From Treponema sp. (GTDB taxonomy: Bacteria > Spirochaetota > Spirochaetia > Treponematales > Breznakiellaceae): a DNA stretch of 5,440 nt. The position numbers and the translations under genes are program-made. Each line of letters starts with the position of its first letter. Position 1 is the first letter of the stretch. The DNA lies in NCBI GenBank assembly GCA_031255815.1, contig JAIRRU010000149.1, positions 1 through 5,440 of the forward strand. Reading direction: 5' to 3'. The notes beneath the pieces were generated by a model. It did no database searches, was not told the origin of the DNA, and was given only the letters and a program-made list of their open reading frames with translations. Of the stretch, positions 1-5,440 are shown piece after piece.

Positions 1-2634
1 CTTCACCTTGCCGCCGGGACGGGCAATGTAACGCTGAACGGCGATATAGGAAGTTCTTCGCTGCCTCTTGAATCCCTGACAATAGACTGCGCCGGCTTTA
101 CCGCCGCGGGAAGCGCCAATACTATTTATATCGCTAACACCAGTGTTGTTAGGGTAACCGGGAATGTTTTGGCAGCCGTAGACCTGAATATGGAAGGCGT
201 GGACCTAATCGGCAGCGGCGTTTCGATTATCAATGCCGGGCAGGGGCTTCGTATAAAAAGTTTAAAAATAGAGGCGGGAAAAAGCGCTGTCCTTGCTTCG
301 GCTCCTTCTTTCCCTGATGCCCTCTCTGTTGTAGGTGATGTGGAACTCTACGGAACCCTGAGCGCGGGAAGCGGCTCCAGCGTTAATATCACGGTAGGCG
401 GCAACTGGATCCAGACTCAAAGCGGCTATGACGATCTGGCCCATACCGGAACCTTTGACCCGCAAAACGGAACGGTTACCTTTACCGGCGCCGTCGTGGT
501 AATTGACGGCGTTAACACCAACTGGCACAGGCTCAATTTCAACTATTCCGGCGGTACAACGGTAAAGTTTCGCGAGTATCCTTACCCCGACTACAGGGCC
601 GCCAGCCCCTGGGGGCACCATATAAACGGTGTTTTTGATATACGTAACGGCCCGGGCAGCCTGATAACCCGCCTTTCCTCCAACGACGCGGCGGATGCGG
701 GGAGCCTTCCGGCAAGCGCCCTGCAGTACGACGAACTCAGCAACCATCACGCTAAAAAATTCTGGAATCTTTTTTACAATCCCGACGAAAACAGGGTTTT
801 TGAGGCCCTGAGAGATACAAAAATGAACTGGTGCTGGGTGCGGCCCACGATTTCCAGAGATATGACGCTGCCCGATACCGACGAATGGATCCTGCCCTAT
901 ACCCCCGCTTCCCGCTACAATGTCGGCTGGATACCCCTCTACCTTATCTATAGTTTTACCGAGGACTGGGATCACAACGGAAAAATCGATCATATCCGGG
1001 TTCAGTCCTCATCCCCCCTGCCCGCGTCCCTTACCGATCCCTCCGGCGGTTTTGAGGCCCGGGTATCCGGCTATACGGTTACCGGCTATGAAGCCCACCC
1101 CGGCGCCGAAGCTTATTCCCGGTATCTGTTTTATATCAGGCTGGAGGAGAAGGATTACGCCGATACGGATCAGACCCCTTCGTGGGAGATTGTCAGCAAC
1201 GGGGATCTGGCGGATACCTTTAGAAAAGATATTCTGCTGGATTCGGCCAAAACCCCGATAGATACCGCCCCGCCGCAGGTTGTTTATTCCCTGGCTCTGC
1301 CGGAGGGGAATGAAATTTTCATCCGGATGAGCGAGCCGGTGGAATTTGCCGCTGGGTTTAATCCTTCCGCGTCTATCAGTGTAAACGGCGCGGCGGGCTC
1401 TTACGCCATTGAGCCGGTTACCAGCGATCCGTCCGGCAAGGCGCTTGAGTTCAAAATAATTAACGTCAGCCCTTCCCTGCTGGCGGCGGCGGATATCGCG
1501 GGGGCAAAGAACTTTGAATTCGCGCCGCTTTCTTCCGGAGAGGGGCATTTCCGCGATTCCCCCGCCTCGTTTTACTATCCCCCGCGGATAGGAACCAAAC
1601 AGTTGCCGGACTGTTACCTGCTTTGGCCGGACAGGAAATACGGGTACGGCGCGGTTTCAAATGGCTATGAGGATAAGGCGCCTTCCTGGTCAGGATCGCT
1701 GGTGGAAATGAAAATGCCGAACTACAATTGGAAGAACGGTTCCGATCTGAGCCCCGCCTATGACTATGTGCACCGTCTTTCGGATCTGCTCCTGGCCCCG
1801 CCGCAGACAAGCGCCGCCGATCCCTTTTTCGCCCTGCCCGTGTATGCCCACGATCTTACCGGCGCGGGGAACACCGATCTTCGAATCAGGATTTTTGAGT
1901 TTGACGGTTCACGGGAACTTATGGACATGGAAGTAACCGTCCAGGCAAAGCTGAGCGAAGCGGCGGCCTCCGGCGGCGTCAGGGCTCTCTCTCTCCGTTA
2001 CGCCGCGGATCAAAGAATACCCGCGGAATTCCGCTCCAGGAGGGAGCTTCACGGCATCGAGGGGCTCTGGCTTCCCGATTCCGCGGGGAACCCCGCGGCC
2101 GCCATGGTTCCCCGCCCCTACCGGGAGGCGGGAAACTCCCCCGGCGATCCGGGGCCGGGCAACAATCTTTACAACTTTACTATTCCAGGTTCGGATCTGA
2201 AAAACCATAGCAGTGTTGAATTTTATTTTACCGCCCACGGCCCCGCGGATCTGATTGTCGCCCGTTTGGACAGCAGGAACAGCGCTTCCCTTCCCTGGTA
2301 CCGGAGGGTAAAGCCTTTCTCCTTCAGGCTAAGGGAAATGACTTCCCAGCGCGGCGGCGCCACGGTGCTTAACAATGTTATCAACCCCGATCGGGGGGAC
2401 AGCGCGGTTATCCACTACCTTCTTACCCGGAGCGGCCGGATGAGCATCCAGGTTTTTACCCTGGACGGAAACCTGGTTAAAGTTCTGGAACGATCCTCCC
2501 GGAGCGCGGGGGAACATACCGTCTCCTGGGACGGCAGGAACACCGGCGGCCGCGCGGTGGCCCGGGGTCTCTATTTTATCAGGATTGTCGGGCCGGACAT
2601 AGACGAAATCCGCAAAGTAATGGTAGTAAAGTAG
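1..2634 (+). CDS. Large surface/exported protein, C-terminal part, with FlgD-type Ig domain (5' end outside window)
   Basis: The frame is open from base 1 to a TAG stop at 2632-2634, giving 877 residues (numbered here from codon 1 at base 1). The TTG at 169 is internal, because coding continues upstream without a stop. Residues 1 to about 165 are rich in short beta-strand-like G/N/T/V stretches and include GGNW (133-136) and NGTVTFTG (156-163), a pattern I associate with large beta-helical bacterial surface proteins. Residues 322-330 read DWDHNGKID, an EF-hand-like calcium loop, followed by a GYTVTGYE segment. From about 421 (DTAPPQVVYS ... RMSEPVEF) comes an Ig/adhesin-like beta module. Residues about 490-785 match nothing I recognise. 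Residues 791-877 form a FlgD-type Ig domain: NPDRGDSAV, VFTLDGNLV, SWDGRNTGG, GLYFIRI, ending KVMVVK. I infer an exported, cell-surface structural or adhesive protein; the substrate is unknown. The signal peptide cannot be seen. It converges with mutL and shares no operon with it. Confidence 0.92.
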   Translation, partial: LHLAAGTGNVTLNGDIGSSSLPLESLTIDCAGFTAAGSANTIYIANTSVVRVTGNVLAAVDLNMEGVDLIGSGVSIINAGQGLRIKSLKIEAGKSAVLASAPSFPDALSVVGDVELYGTLSAGSGSSVNITVGGNWIQTQSGYDDLAHTGTFDPQNGTVTFTGAVVVIDGVNTNWHRLNFNYSGGTTVKFREYPYPDYRAASPWGHHINGVFDIRNGPGSLITRLSSNDAADAGSLPASALQYDELSNHHAKKFWNLFYNPDENRVFEALRDTKMNWCWVRPTISRDMTLPDTDEWILPYTPASRYNVGWIPLYLIYSFTEDWDHNGKIDHIRVQSSSPLPASLTDPSGGFEARVSGYTVTGYEAHPGAEAYSRYLFYIRLEEKDYADTDQTPSWEIVSNGDLADTFRKDILLDSAKTPIDTAPPQVVYSLALPEGNEIFIRMSEPVEFAAGFNPSASISVNGAAGSYAIEPVTSDPSGKALEFKIINVSPSLLAAADIAGAKNFEFAPLSSGEGHFRDSPASFYYPPRIGTKQLPDCYLLWPDRKYGYGAVSNGYEDKAPSWSGSLVEMKMPNYNWKNGSDLSPAYDYVHRLSDLLLAPPQTSAADPFFALPVYAHDLTGAGNTDLRIRIFEFDGSRELMDMEVTVQAKLSEAAASGGVRALSLRYAADQRIPAEFRSRRELHGIEGLWLPDSAGNPAAAMVPRPYREAGNSPGDPGPGNNLYNFTIPGSDLKNHSSVEFYFTAHGPADLIVARLDSRNSASLPWYRRVKPFSFRLREMTSQRGGATVLNNVINPDRGDSAVIHYLLTRSGRMSIQVFTLDGNLVKVLERSSRSAGEHTVSWDGRNTGGRAVARGLYFIRIVGPDIDEIRKVMVVK

Positions 2635-2768
2635 CGGGCCGTAGTCCGCCTTTGCGCGCCTTCGCGGTTAAAATTCCTGTTCCCGGTTGTTGCCCTTATT
2701 CTGAGTTTTAGCGCAAGCAAGGCAGCGGTTTTTTAGGAGCGTTGTGCGTCCGCGTTACGGGCAGGCTC
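2635..2768. other. Convergent intergenic gap, no gene seen
   Basis: These 134 bases separate the 3' ends of the surface-protein gene and mutL. I find no coding frame with a credible start. The best terminator-like element is a T6 run at 2729-2734 on the + strand, but only a 3-bp CGC/GCG stem precedes it, too weak to call. A 5-bp stem with one G-U pair (about 2749-2763, loop CGTTA) lies just after the mutL stop but has no U-tract on the mutL strand. A CGCG-CCTT-CGCG mini-hairpin lies near 2655-2666. Transcription probably ends here from both sides, by means the sequence does not show clearly. Confidence 0.6.
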
Positions 2769-4700
2769 TTAGATCCGCCTGACCGCCCGGTAGATGTTTT
2801 CCCGGCTAATCTCAAACCAGACGGGCCTGCCGTGGGGGCAGCGGGGGACGGGGAGGGCCAGGGCCGCTTCCGCCAGGGCCAGGGCTGTCCGGTCGTCCAG
2901 GTAGTCCCCGTCGCGGACGGCGCTGTGGCAGGAGAGGGTGGCGGCCCAGCGTTCGGCCATGTTCTCCCCCGCCTCCCTCAGTTCCCTAAGGGCCGCAAGG
3001 GTCTCCTGATCGGAAAGCCGCCAGTTTTCCGGCAGGGCGTTGATGTGCCAGGCCCCGCCCCCCCCGGGTTCAAGGCGGATCCCCAGCCTTTCCAGCTCTT
3101 CCCGCTTCGCCTCAAGAAAACGATCCTCCCCCCGGCTTTCGGTGGTAAAGGGGATGGGAACCAGGAGTTCCTGTTTCGCTACGGGCCTGGAGAGGAAACG
3201 GTCGTAGAGGATCCGCTCGTGGGCGGCATGCTGATCGATGACGAGGAGTTTGTCGCCCCGTTCAACCAGCAGGAAGAGGGAGAAGAGCCTCCCGATAAAG
3301 CGAATTTCCCCGTAGGGCGGGCTTTCCTCCGCCGCGGTTCTTGCCCCGGCCCCTGTTCCGGCTTCCGTCCCGGTACCCGCCGCAAAGCCCCCGGCCTCCG
3401 GGTTTTCCCCGGCTTTGCCCGGCTGCGCGGAACGGCCCGGCAGGGGGGCGAAAAGGGGAGGCCGATCCAGCAGGGCTTCCATGGCAAGAAGGCCGCCGGC
3501 TCCGGGAAGCTTCCTTTCGTAAACAGCCGGGCCGCCTCCCCCGCCCGCGGGAAAGAGGCTTTCCCCGCCGCGTTCCGGCGCATCCGGCGCGGCTTTTTGC
3601 GGGAAGCTCTGCTCGTTAAACGGCGGGGCATCCCGCGGGGCATCCCCCTCCCCGCGAAAGGCCCTGAGCCTCCCGCCGCTCCGCAGAAAGTTCCGGAGGG
3701 CGGAACTTACCGCGTGGTGGATGGCGCCGGGATCGGCAAAGCGGGCCTCCCGTTTGGCGGGGTGGATGTTGAAGTCCGCCAGGGCGGGATCGATCTCCAC
3801 ATAAACCGCCCCCACCGGATGGGTTCCGTTGGGGAACCAGCCCTGGGAGCCGTACTCCAGAGCCTGCATAAGGCCGTAATCCTGGATACGCCGGGAATTG
3901 GCAAAAACGTACTGCTGCCGCCGATCGTTCCGGTATATCTCCGGCCCGCCTATCACGATCCGTACCTGGAAACCCTCTCCGGGGGCGCTTATCTCGTGAA
4001 GAAAACCCGCCTCCGCCGGGGGGAGGAAAGCCTGGGCAAAGCGCTCCTTAAGGCTTCCCGCCGGGGGGAACCAGGTTTTCAGGTTTCCGTCCTGGGTAAA
4101 ACGGAAGTCGATTTCCGGAAAGGCCAGGGCCTTGTCGATGAATACCTGCCGGCAGAGCAGGGCCTCGCTTCCGCCGCGTTTTAAAAAACGTTTCCGCGCG
4201 GGAATGGTGTCGAAGAGCCCCAGGGCGGAAACGCTGGTTCCCCTGGTTCGCCGGGCCCCTTCTATGACCGGGCCCTTCCCCCCGCCGGGGCCTACCTCAA
4301 GCTTCCAGGCTTCCCTGCCGTCGGCACTGCTGAGGATCGCCAGGCGGGAAACCGCCGCCGCCGCCGCCAGGGCTTCCCCCCGGAAACCCAGGCTGAGGGA
4401 TTTGGACAGATCCTCCAGGGAGCGGATCTTGCTGGTGGCGTGGGTAAGCCAGCAGAGGGCAAGGTCTTCCCGATCCATGCCCTCCCCGTCGTCGCTCACC
4501 TCGGCGCGGCGTATGCCGCCCTCCTCGATAAACACCCCGATGCGGCTTCCCCCTGCGTCAATGGCGTTATCCAGAAATTCCCGGATCAGGGCGGCAGGCC
4601 GATCTATCACTTCGCCGGCGGCAATTTTCCGGGCCTCCTCCGGGGGCAGTACCGCTATCCTGCGGGATTCCCCCGGCCCAGTCCGGGGCGGATCTTTCAC
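2769..4700 (-). CDS. mutL: DNA mismatch repair protein MutL (endonuclease type)
   Basis: MutL couples mismatch recognition by MutS to strand incision. The protein is 643 aa from the GTG at 4700, within the usual range. The N-terminal GHKL ATPase domain spans about 14-340: LPPEEARKIAAGEVI, catalytic Glu41 and Mg-binding Asn45 in EFLDNAIDAG, DDGEGM (70-75), ATSKI (88-92), GFRGEAL (105-111), LFDTIPARKRFL, and NIHPAKREARF (311-321, Lys316). Residues about 341-463 form a Gly/Pro/Ala-rich, probably disordered linker. The C-terminal domain (about 464-643) has the endonuclease motif DQHAAHERILYD (489-500), a clamp-binding-like QELLVP (510-515), SCHSAVR (590-596) and CPHGRP (621-626). The putative metal ligands His491, Glu495, Cys621 and His623 are all present, so I infer a nicking, MutH-independent MutL. 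The last Glu of the DQHA motif is Asp500. I chose the GTG because AGAGG sits 7 bases upstream; the TTG at 4736 would add 12 residues and overlap xseB. The gene is last in the xseA-xseB-mutL cluster. MutS is not in the window. Confidence 0.97.
   Translation of the reverse strand: MKDPPRTGPGESRRIAVLPPEEARKIAAGEVIDRPAALIREFLDNAIDAGGSRIGVFIEEGGIRRAEVSDDGEGMDREDLALCWLTHATSKIRSLEDLSKSLSLGFRGEALAAAAAVSRLAILSSADGREAWKLEVGPGGGKGPVIEGARRTRGTSVSALGLFDTIPARKRFLKRGGSEALLCRQVFIDKALAFPEIDFRFTQDGNLKTWFPPAGSLKERFAQAFLPPAEAGFLHEISAPGEGFQVRIVIGGPEIYRNDRRQQYVFANSRRIQDYGLMQALEYGSQGWFPNGTHPVGAVYVEIDPALADFNIHPAKREARFADPGAIHHAVSSALRNFLRSGGRLRAFRGEGDAPRDAPPFNEQSFPQKAAPDAPERGGESLFPAGGGGGPAVYERKLPGAGGLLAMEALLDRPPLFAPLPGRSAQPGKAGENPEAGGFAAGTGTEAGTGAGARTAAEESPPYGEIRFIGRLFSLFLLVERGDKLLVIDQHAAHERILYDRFLSRPVAKQELLVPIPFTTESRGEDRFLEAKREELERLGIRLEPGGGGAWHINALPENWRLSDQETLAALRELREAGENMAERWAATLSCHSAVRDGDYLDDRTALALAEAALALPVPRCPHGRPVWFEISRENIYRAVRRI
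3058..3065 (-). repeat. G8 homopolymer tract inside mutL
   Basis: Eight C on the + strand, G8 on the mutL coding strand, encode Gly546-Gly548 within EPGGGGAW in the C-terminal domain. It is the longest single-base run I see in the window. A one-base slip would shift frame before the SCHSAVR and CPHGRP motifs. Confidence 0.9.
4352..4368 (-). repeat. GCG trinucleotide run inside mutL
   Basis: A 17-base (CCG)5CC tract on the + strand encodes Ala112-Ala116 on the - strand with five GCG codons, directly after the GFRGEAL ATPase motif. Length changes in units of three would stay in frame and add or remove alanines. Confidence 0.85.
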
Positions 4701-4707
4701 GGTTGAA

Positions 4708-4712
4708 CCTCT
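4708..4712 (-). promoter_or_regulatory. Ribosome binding site of mutL
   Basis: On the - strand AGAGG lies 7 bases before the GTG at 4700-4698 and overlaps the TAG stop of xseB (4713-4711). The overlap suggests that ribosomes finishing xseB can start mutL. It is the main reason to prefer this GTG over the in-frame TTG at 4736. Confidence 0.75.
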
Positions 4713-5034
4713 AAACCTCGTCGCCGAAGAGTTCAAGCTCCGGGCTTTCCTCTTTGACCGCTTCCGTGCTGTTCATCAGTATCTCTATCCGGCTCTCGAT
4801 CTTCTCAAGATCCTTTTCAAGGCCCTTGGCGATTTTTATCCCTTCCTCGAAGGCTTTAAGGGCCTCGTCCAGGGGAACGTCGCTTCCCCGGATCTTTTCC
4901 CCCAGGCTTTCGAGCCGGCTAAGCCGTTCCTCAAAGGCCGCCGCCGGAGCCGCTTTTCCCGCGGAAGGCGGCTTTTCCCCGGAAAGCTGCTTTTCCCCGA
5001 AAAGCTTGGTCTGGGCCGCGCTGGTTTTTTTCAC
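4711..5034 (-). CDS. xseB: Exodeoxyribonuclease VII small subunit XseB, with extended tails
   Basis: XseB binds the XseA large subunit to form exonuclease VII, which degrades single-stranded DNA from both ends into oligonucleotides in the cytoplasm. The 107-aa product is longer than typical XseB proteins (about 60-85 aa). The conserved helical core spans about 34-88: FEERLSRLESL, then the signature PLDEALKAFEEGIKIAK (54-70), then the EKDLEKIESRIEIL helix. The first 33 residues are a low-complexity, basic, Gly/Lys/Ala-rich tail made partly from an 18-base tandem repeat. The last 19 residues are an acidic tail ending ELFGDEV. Both tails carry clamp-motif-like pentapeptides, QTKLF (8-12) and ELELF (99-103). 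The GTG start at 5034 has GGGAGG 6 bases upstream and overlaps the xseA stop as GTGA, so translation is probably coupled to xseA. The mutL start follows 10 bases after the stop. Confidence 0.95.
   Translation of the reverse strand: MKKTSAAQTKLFGEKQLSGEKPPSAGKAAPAAAFEERLSRLESLGEKIRGSDVPLDEALKAFEEGIKIAKGLEKDLEKIESRIEILMNSTEAVKEESPELELFGDEV
4950..5004 (-). repeat. Three-unit 18-base tandem repeat within xseB 5' coding region
   Basis: On the coding strand, unit 1 (5004-4987) is CTTTTCGGGGAAAAGCAG and unit 2 (4986-4969) is CTTTCCGGGGAAAAGCCG, differing at 2 of 18 bases. Unit 3 (4968-4950) is a diverged 19-base copy, CCTTCCGCGGGAAAAGCGG. Together they encode the peptide steps LFGEKQ, LSGEKP and PSAGKA. 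Each of the first two units is also self-complementary around CCCCG (for example GCTTTT/AAAAGC at 4989-5005), so the xseB mRNA could form small hairpins soon after the start. Confidence 0.8.
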
Positions 5035-5440
5035 CTTTTCCCTCCCGTAATAGTGTGAACCGGCTCCAAAGGCTGAAGTTTTGGGAAAGCCCTATCCGTG
5101 GTTTCGACCACCGCGCCGATGCTTCCTTCCAGGGGCCTGATGGCCAGACGGTCGCCCGCCCTTACCTCTTCCGCCCGGCGCACCACCTGTCCGGTTCTTT
5201 CGTTTACCGTTACCGAAAAGCCCCGTTCCAGGACGGCCAGGGGGCTTCCCGCCTCAAGAACGCTCCGGGCAAGCTCCAGCCTGCGCCGCAGTTCCCCTGT
5301 CTTTTCCCCAAAGCTGTGGATAAGCTCCTCTTTCGCGTCGTCCAGGCGCTGGAGCCGGGGCTGCAGAATACTCCGGAACCGGTACTCCAGATCCTCCAGG
5401 CTGAAGGGCCGGGAGAGGAGCCGTATCCGGTCGAGCTTGG
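5031..5440 (-). CDS. xseA: Exodeoxyribonuclease VII large subunit XseA, C-terminal part (5' end outside window)
   Basis: XseA is the catalytic subunit of exonuclease VII. Only the last 135 codons are visible, read from 5438 down to a TGA at 5033-5031; the family is usually 400-450 aa, so about a third is present. The first part (KLDRIRLLSRPFSLEDLEYRF...) continues into a charged helical stretch with LQPRLQRLDDAKEELI, the region expected to form the coiled coil that holds XseB. It is followed by the family-typical C-terminal signature SPLAVLERGFSV, then TGQVVRRAEEVRAGDRLAIR, a small beta domain. The last ~25 residues (VVETTDRAFPKLQPLEP...GGKR) look like a loose tail beyond the usual end. The frame has no internal stop. 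Its TGA overlaps the GTG start of xseB by 4 bases (GTGA), the classic arrangement for translational coupling of two subunits. Catalytic and OB-fold regions lie outside the window and cannot be judged. Confidence 0.95.
   Translation of the reverse strand, partial: KLDRIRLLSRPFSLEDLEYRFRSILQPRLQRLDDAKEELIHSFGEKTGELRRRLELARSVLEAGSPLAVLERGFSVTVNERTGQVVRRAEEVRAGDRLAIRPLEGSIGAVVETTDRAFPKLQPLEPVHTITGGKR
5041..5046 (-). promoter_or_regulatory. Ribosome binding site of xseB
   Basis: On the - strand GGGAGG lies 6 bases before the GTG at 5034-5032, inside the last codons of xseA. It is a strong purine-rich Shine-Dalgarno match and supports the GTG start, which has no ATG competitor nearby. Confidence 0.75.

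Noticed and set aside
169..171. TTG as the start of the surface-protein gene
   Set aside because: The same frame is open and protein-like back to base 1, continuing the same beta-rich pattern, and no ribosome binding site precedes the TTG.
262..993. A 243-codon open frame on the - strand inside the surface-protein gene
   Set aside because: It is antisense to a coherent long frame and its product shows no domain or start context.
2711..2734. Rho-independent terminator before the T6 run on the + strand
   Set aside because: The only stem I can draw is 3 bp with a 10-base loop, too weak to report as a terminator.
3312..3680. Low-complexity GC-rich stretch in mutL as a possible insertion or separate gene
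   Set aside because: It corresponds to the expected disordered linker between the MutL N- and C-terminal domains, in frame and of normal length.
2742..4184. A 480-codon open frame on the + strand opposite mutL
   Set aside because: It lies wholly antisense to a MutL with all family motifs. Its product is Pro/Gly/Arg-rich with no recognisable domain, as expected from the GC-rich third positions of mutL.
4734..4736. TTG as the start of mutL
   Set aside because: It would overlap xseB by 26 bases and lacks a good ribosome binding site, while the GTG at 4700 has AGAGG at 7 bases.
4132..5058. A 308-codon open frame on the + strand opposite mutL, xseB and the xseA end
   Set aside because: It crosses three genes with clear family signatures on the other strand. 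The Ser/Arg/Pro-rich product looks like an antisense shadow.

Overview
The window looks like chromosomal DNA from a fairly GC-rich bacterium with an outer envelope. It holds two convergent blocks: the 3' part of a long surface-protein gene on the + strand (1-2634), and the DNA-repair cluster xseA-xseB-mutL on the - strand (5440 down to 2769). My best guess at the host is a spirochaete of the Treponema group. That rests on how the MutL N-terminal domain reads (for example IAAGEVIDRPAALIREFLDN and LFDTIPARKRFLK) and on the style of the large exported protein. It is an impression from memory, not a database result.

Region 1 (1-2634): an open frame enters from the left edge and runs to a TAG stop, giving 877 visible residues. 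It reads as a repetitive beta-rich segment with a GNW...NGTVTFTG motif. A DxDxNGxID loop and an Ig/adhesin-like module follow, then about 300 residues I do not recognise. A C-terminal FlgD-type Ig domain, which also resembles type-A sorting domains of the type IX secretion system, closes the protein. The start codon and any signal peptide lie outside the window.

Region 2 (2635-2768): a 134-base convergent intergenic gap with no gene and no convincing terminator.

Region 3 (2769-5440, - strand): in transcription order, the last 135 codons of xseA (exonuclease VII large subunit), xseB (small subunit) and mutL (mismatch-repair ATPase/endonuclease). The xseA stop and xseB GTG start overlap in a GTGA tetranucleotide. 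mutL starts at a GTG 10 bases after the xseB stop, and its ribosome binding site overlaps that stop codon. This is a tightly packed, probably co-transcribed unit. MutL keeps the GHKL ATPase motifs and the metal-dependent endonuclease motifs, so it belongs to the nicking MutL type that works without MutH. Exonuclease VII is one of the single-strand exonucleases able to act in mismatch repair, so the cluster makes functional sense.

I see no mobile element, CRISPR array, tRNA or rRNA, and no clearly new multi-gene system. The points most worth a second look are clamp-binding-like motifs in both tails of XseB, an 18-base tandem repeat that builds the XseB N-terminal tail, a G8 tract inside mutL, and the sorting-domain-like C-terminus of the surface protein.
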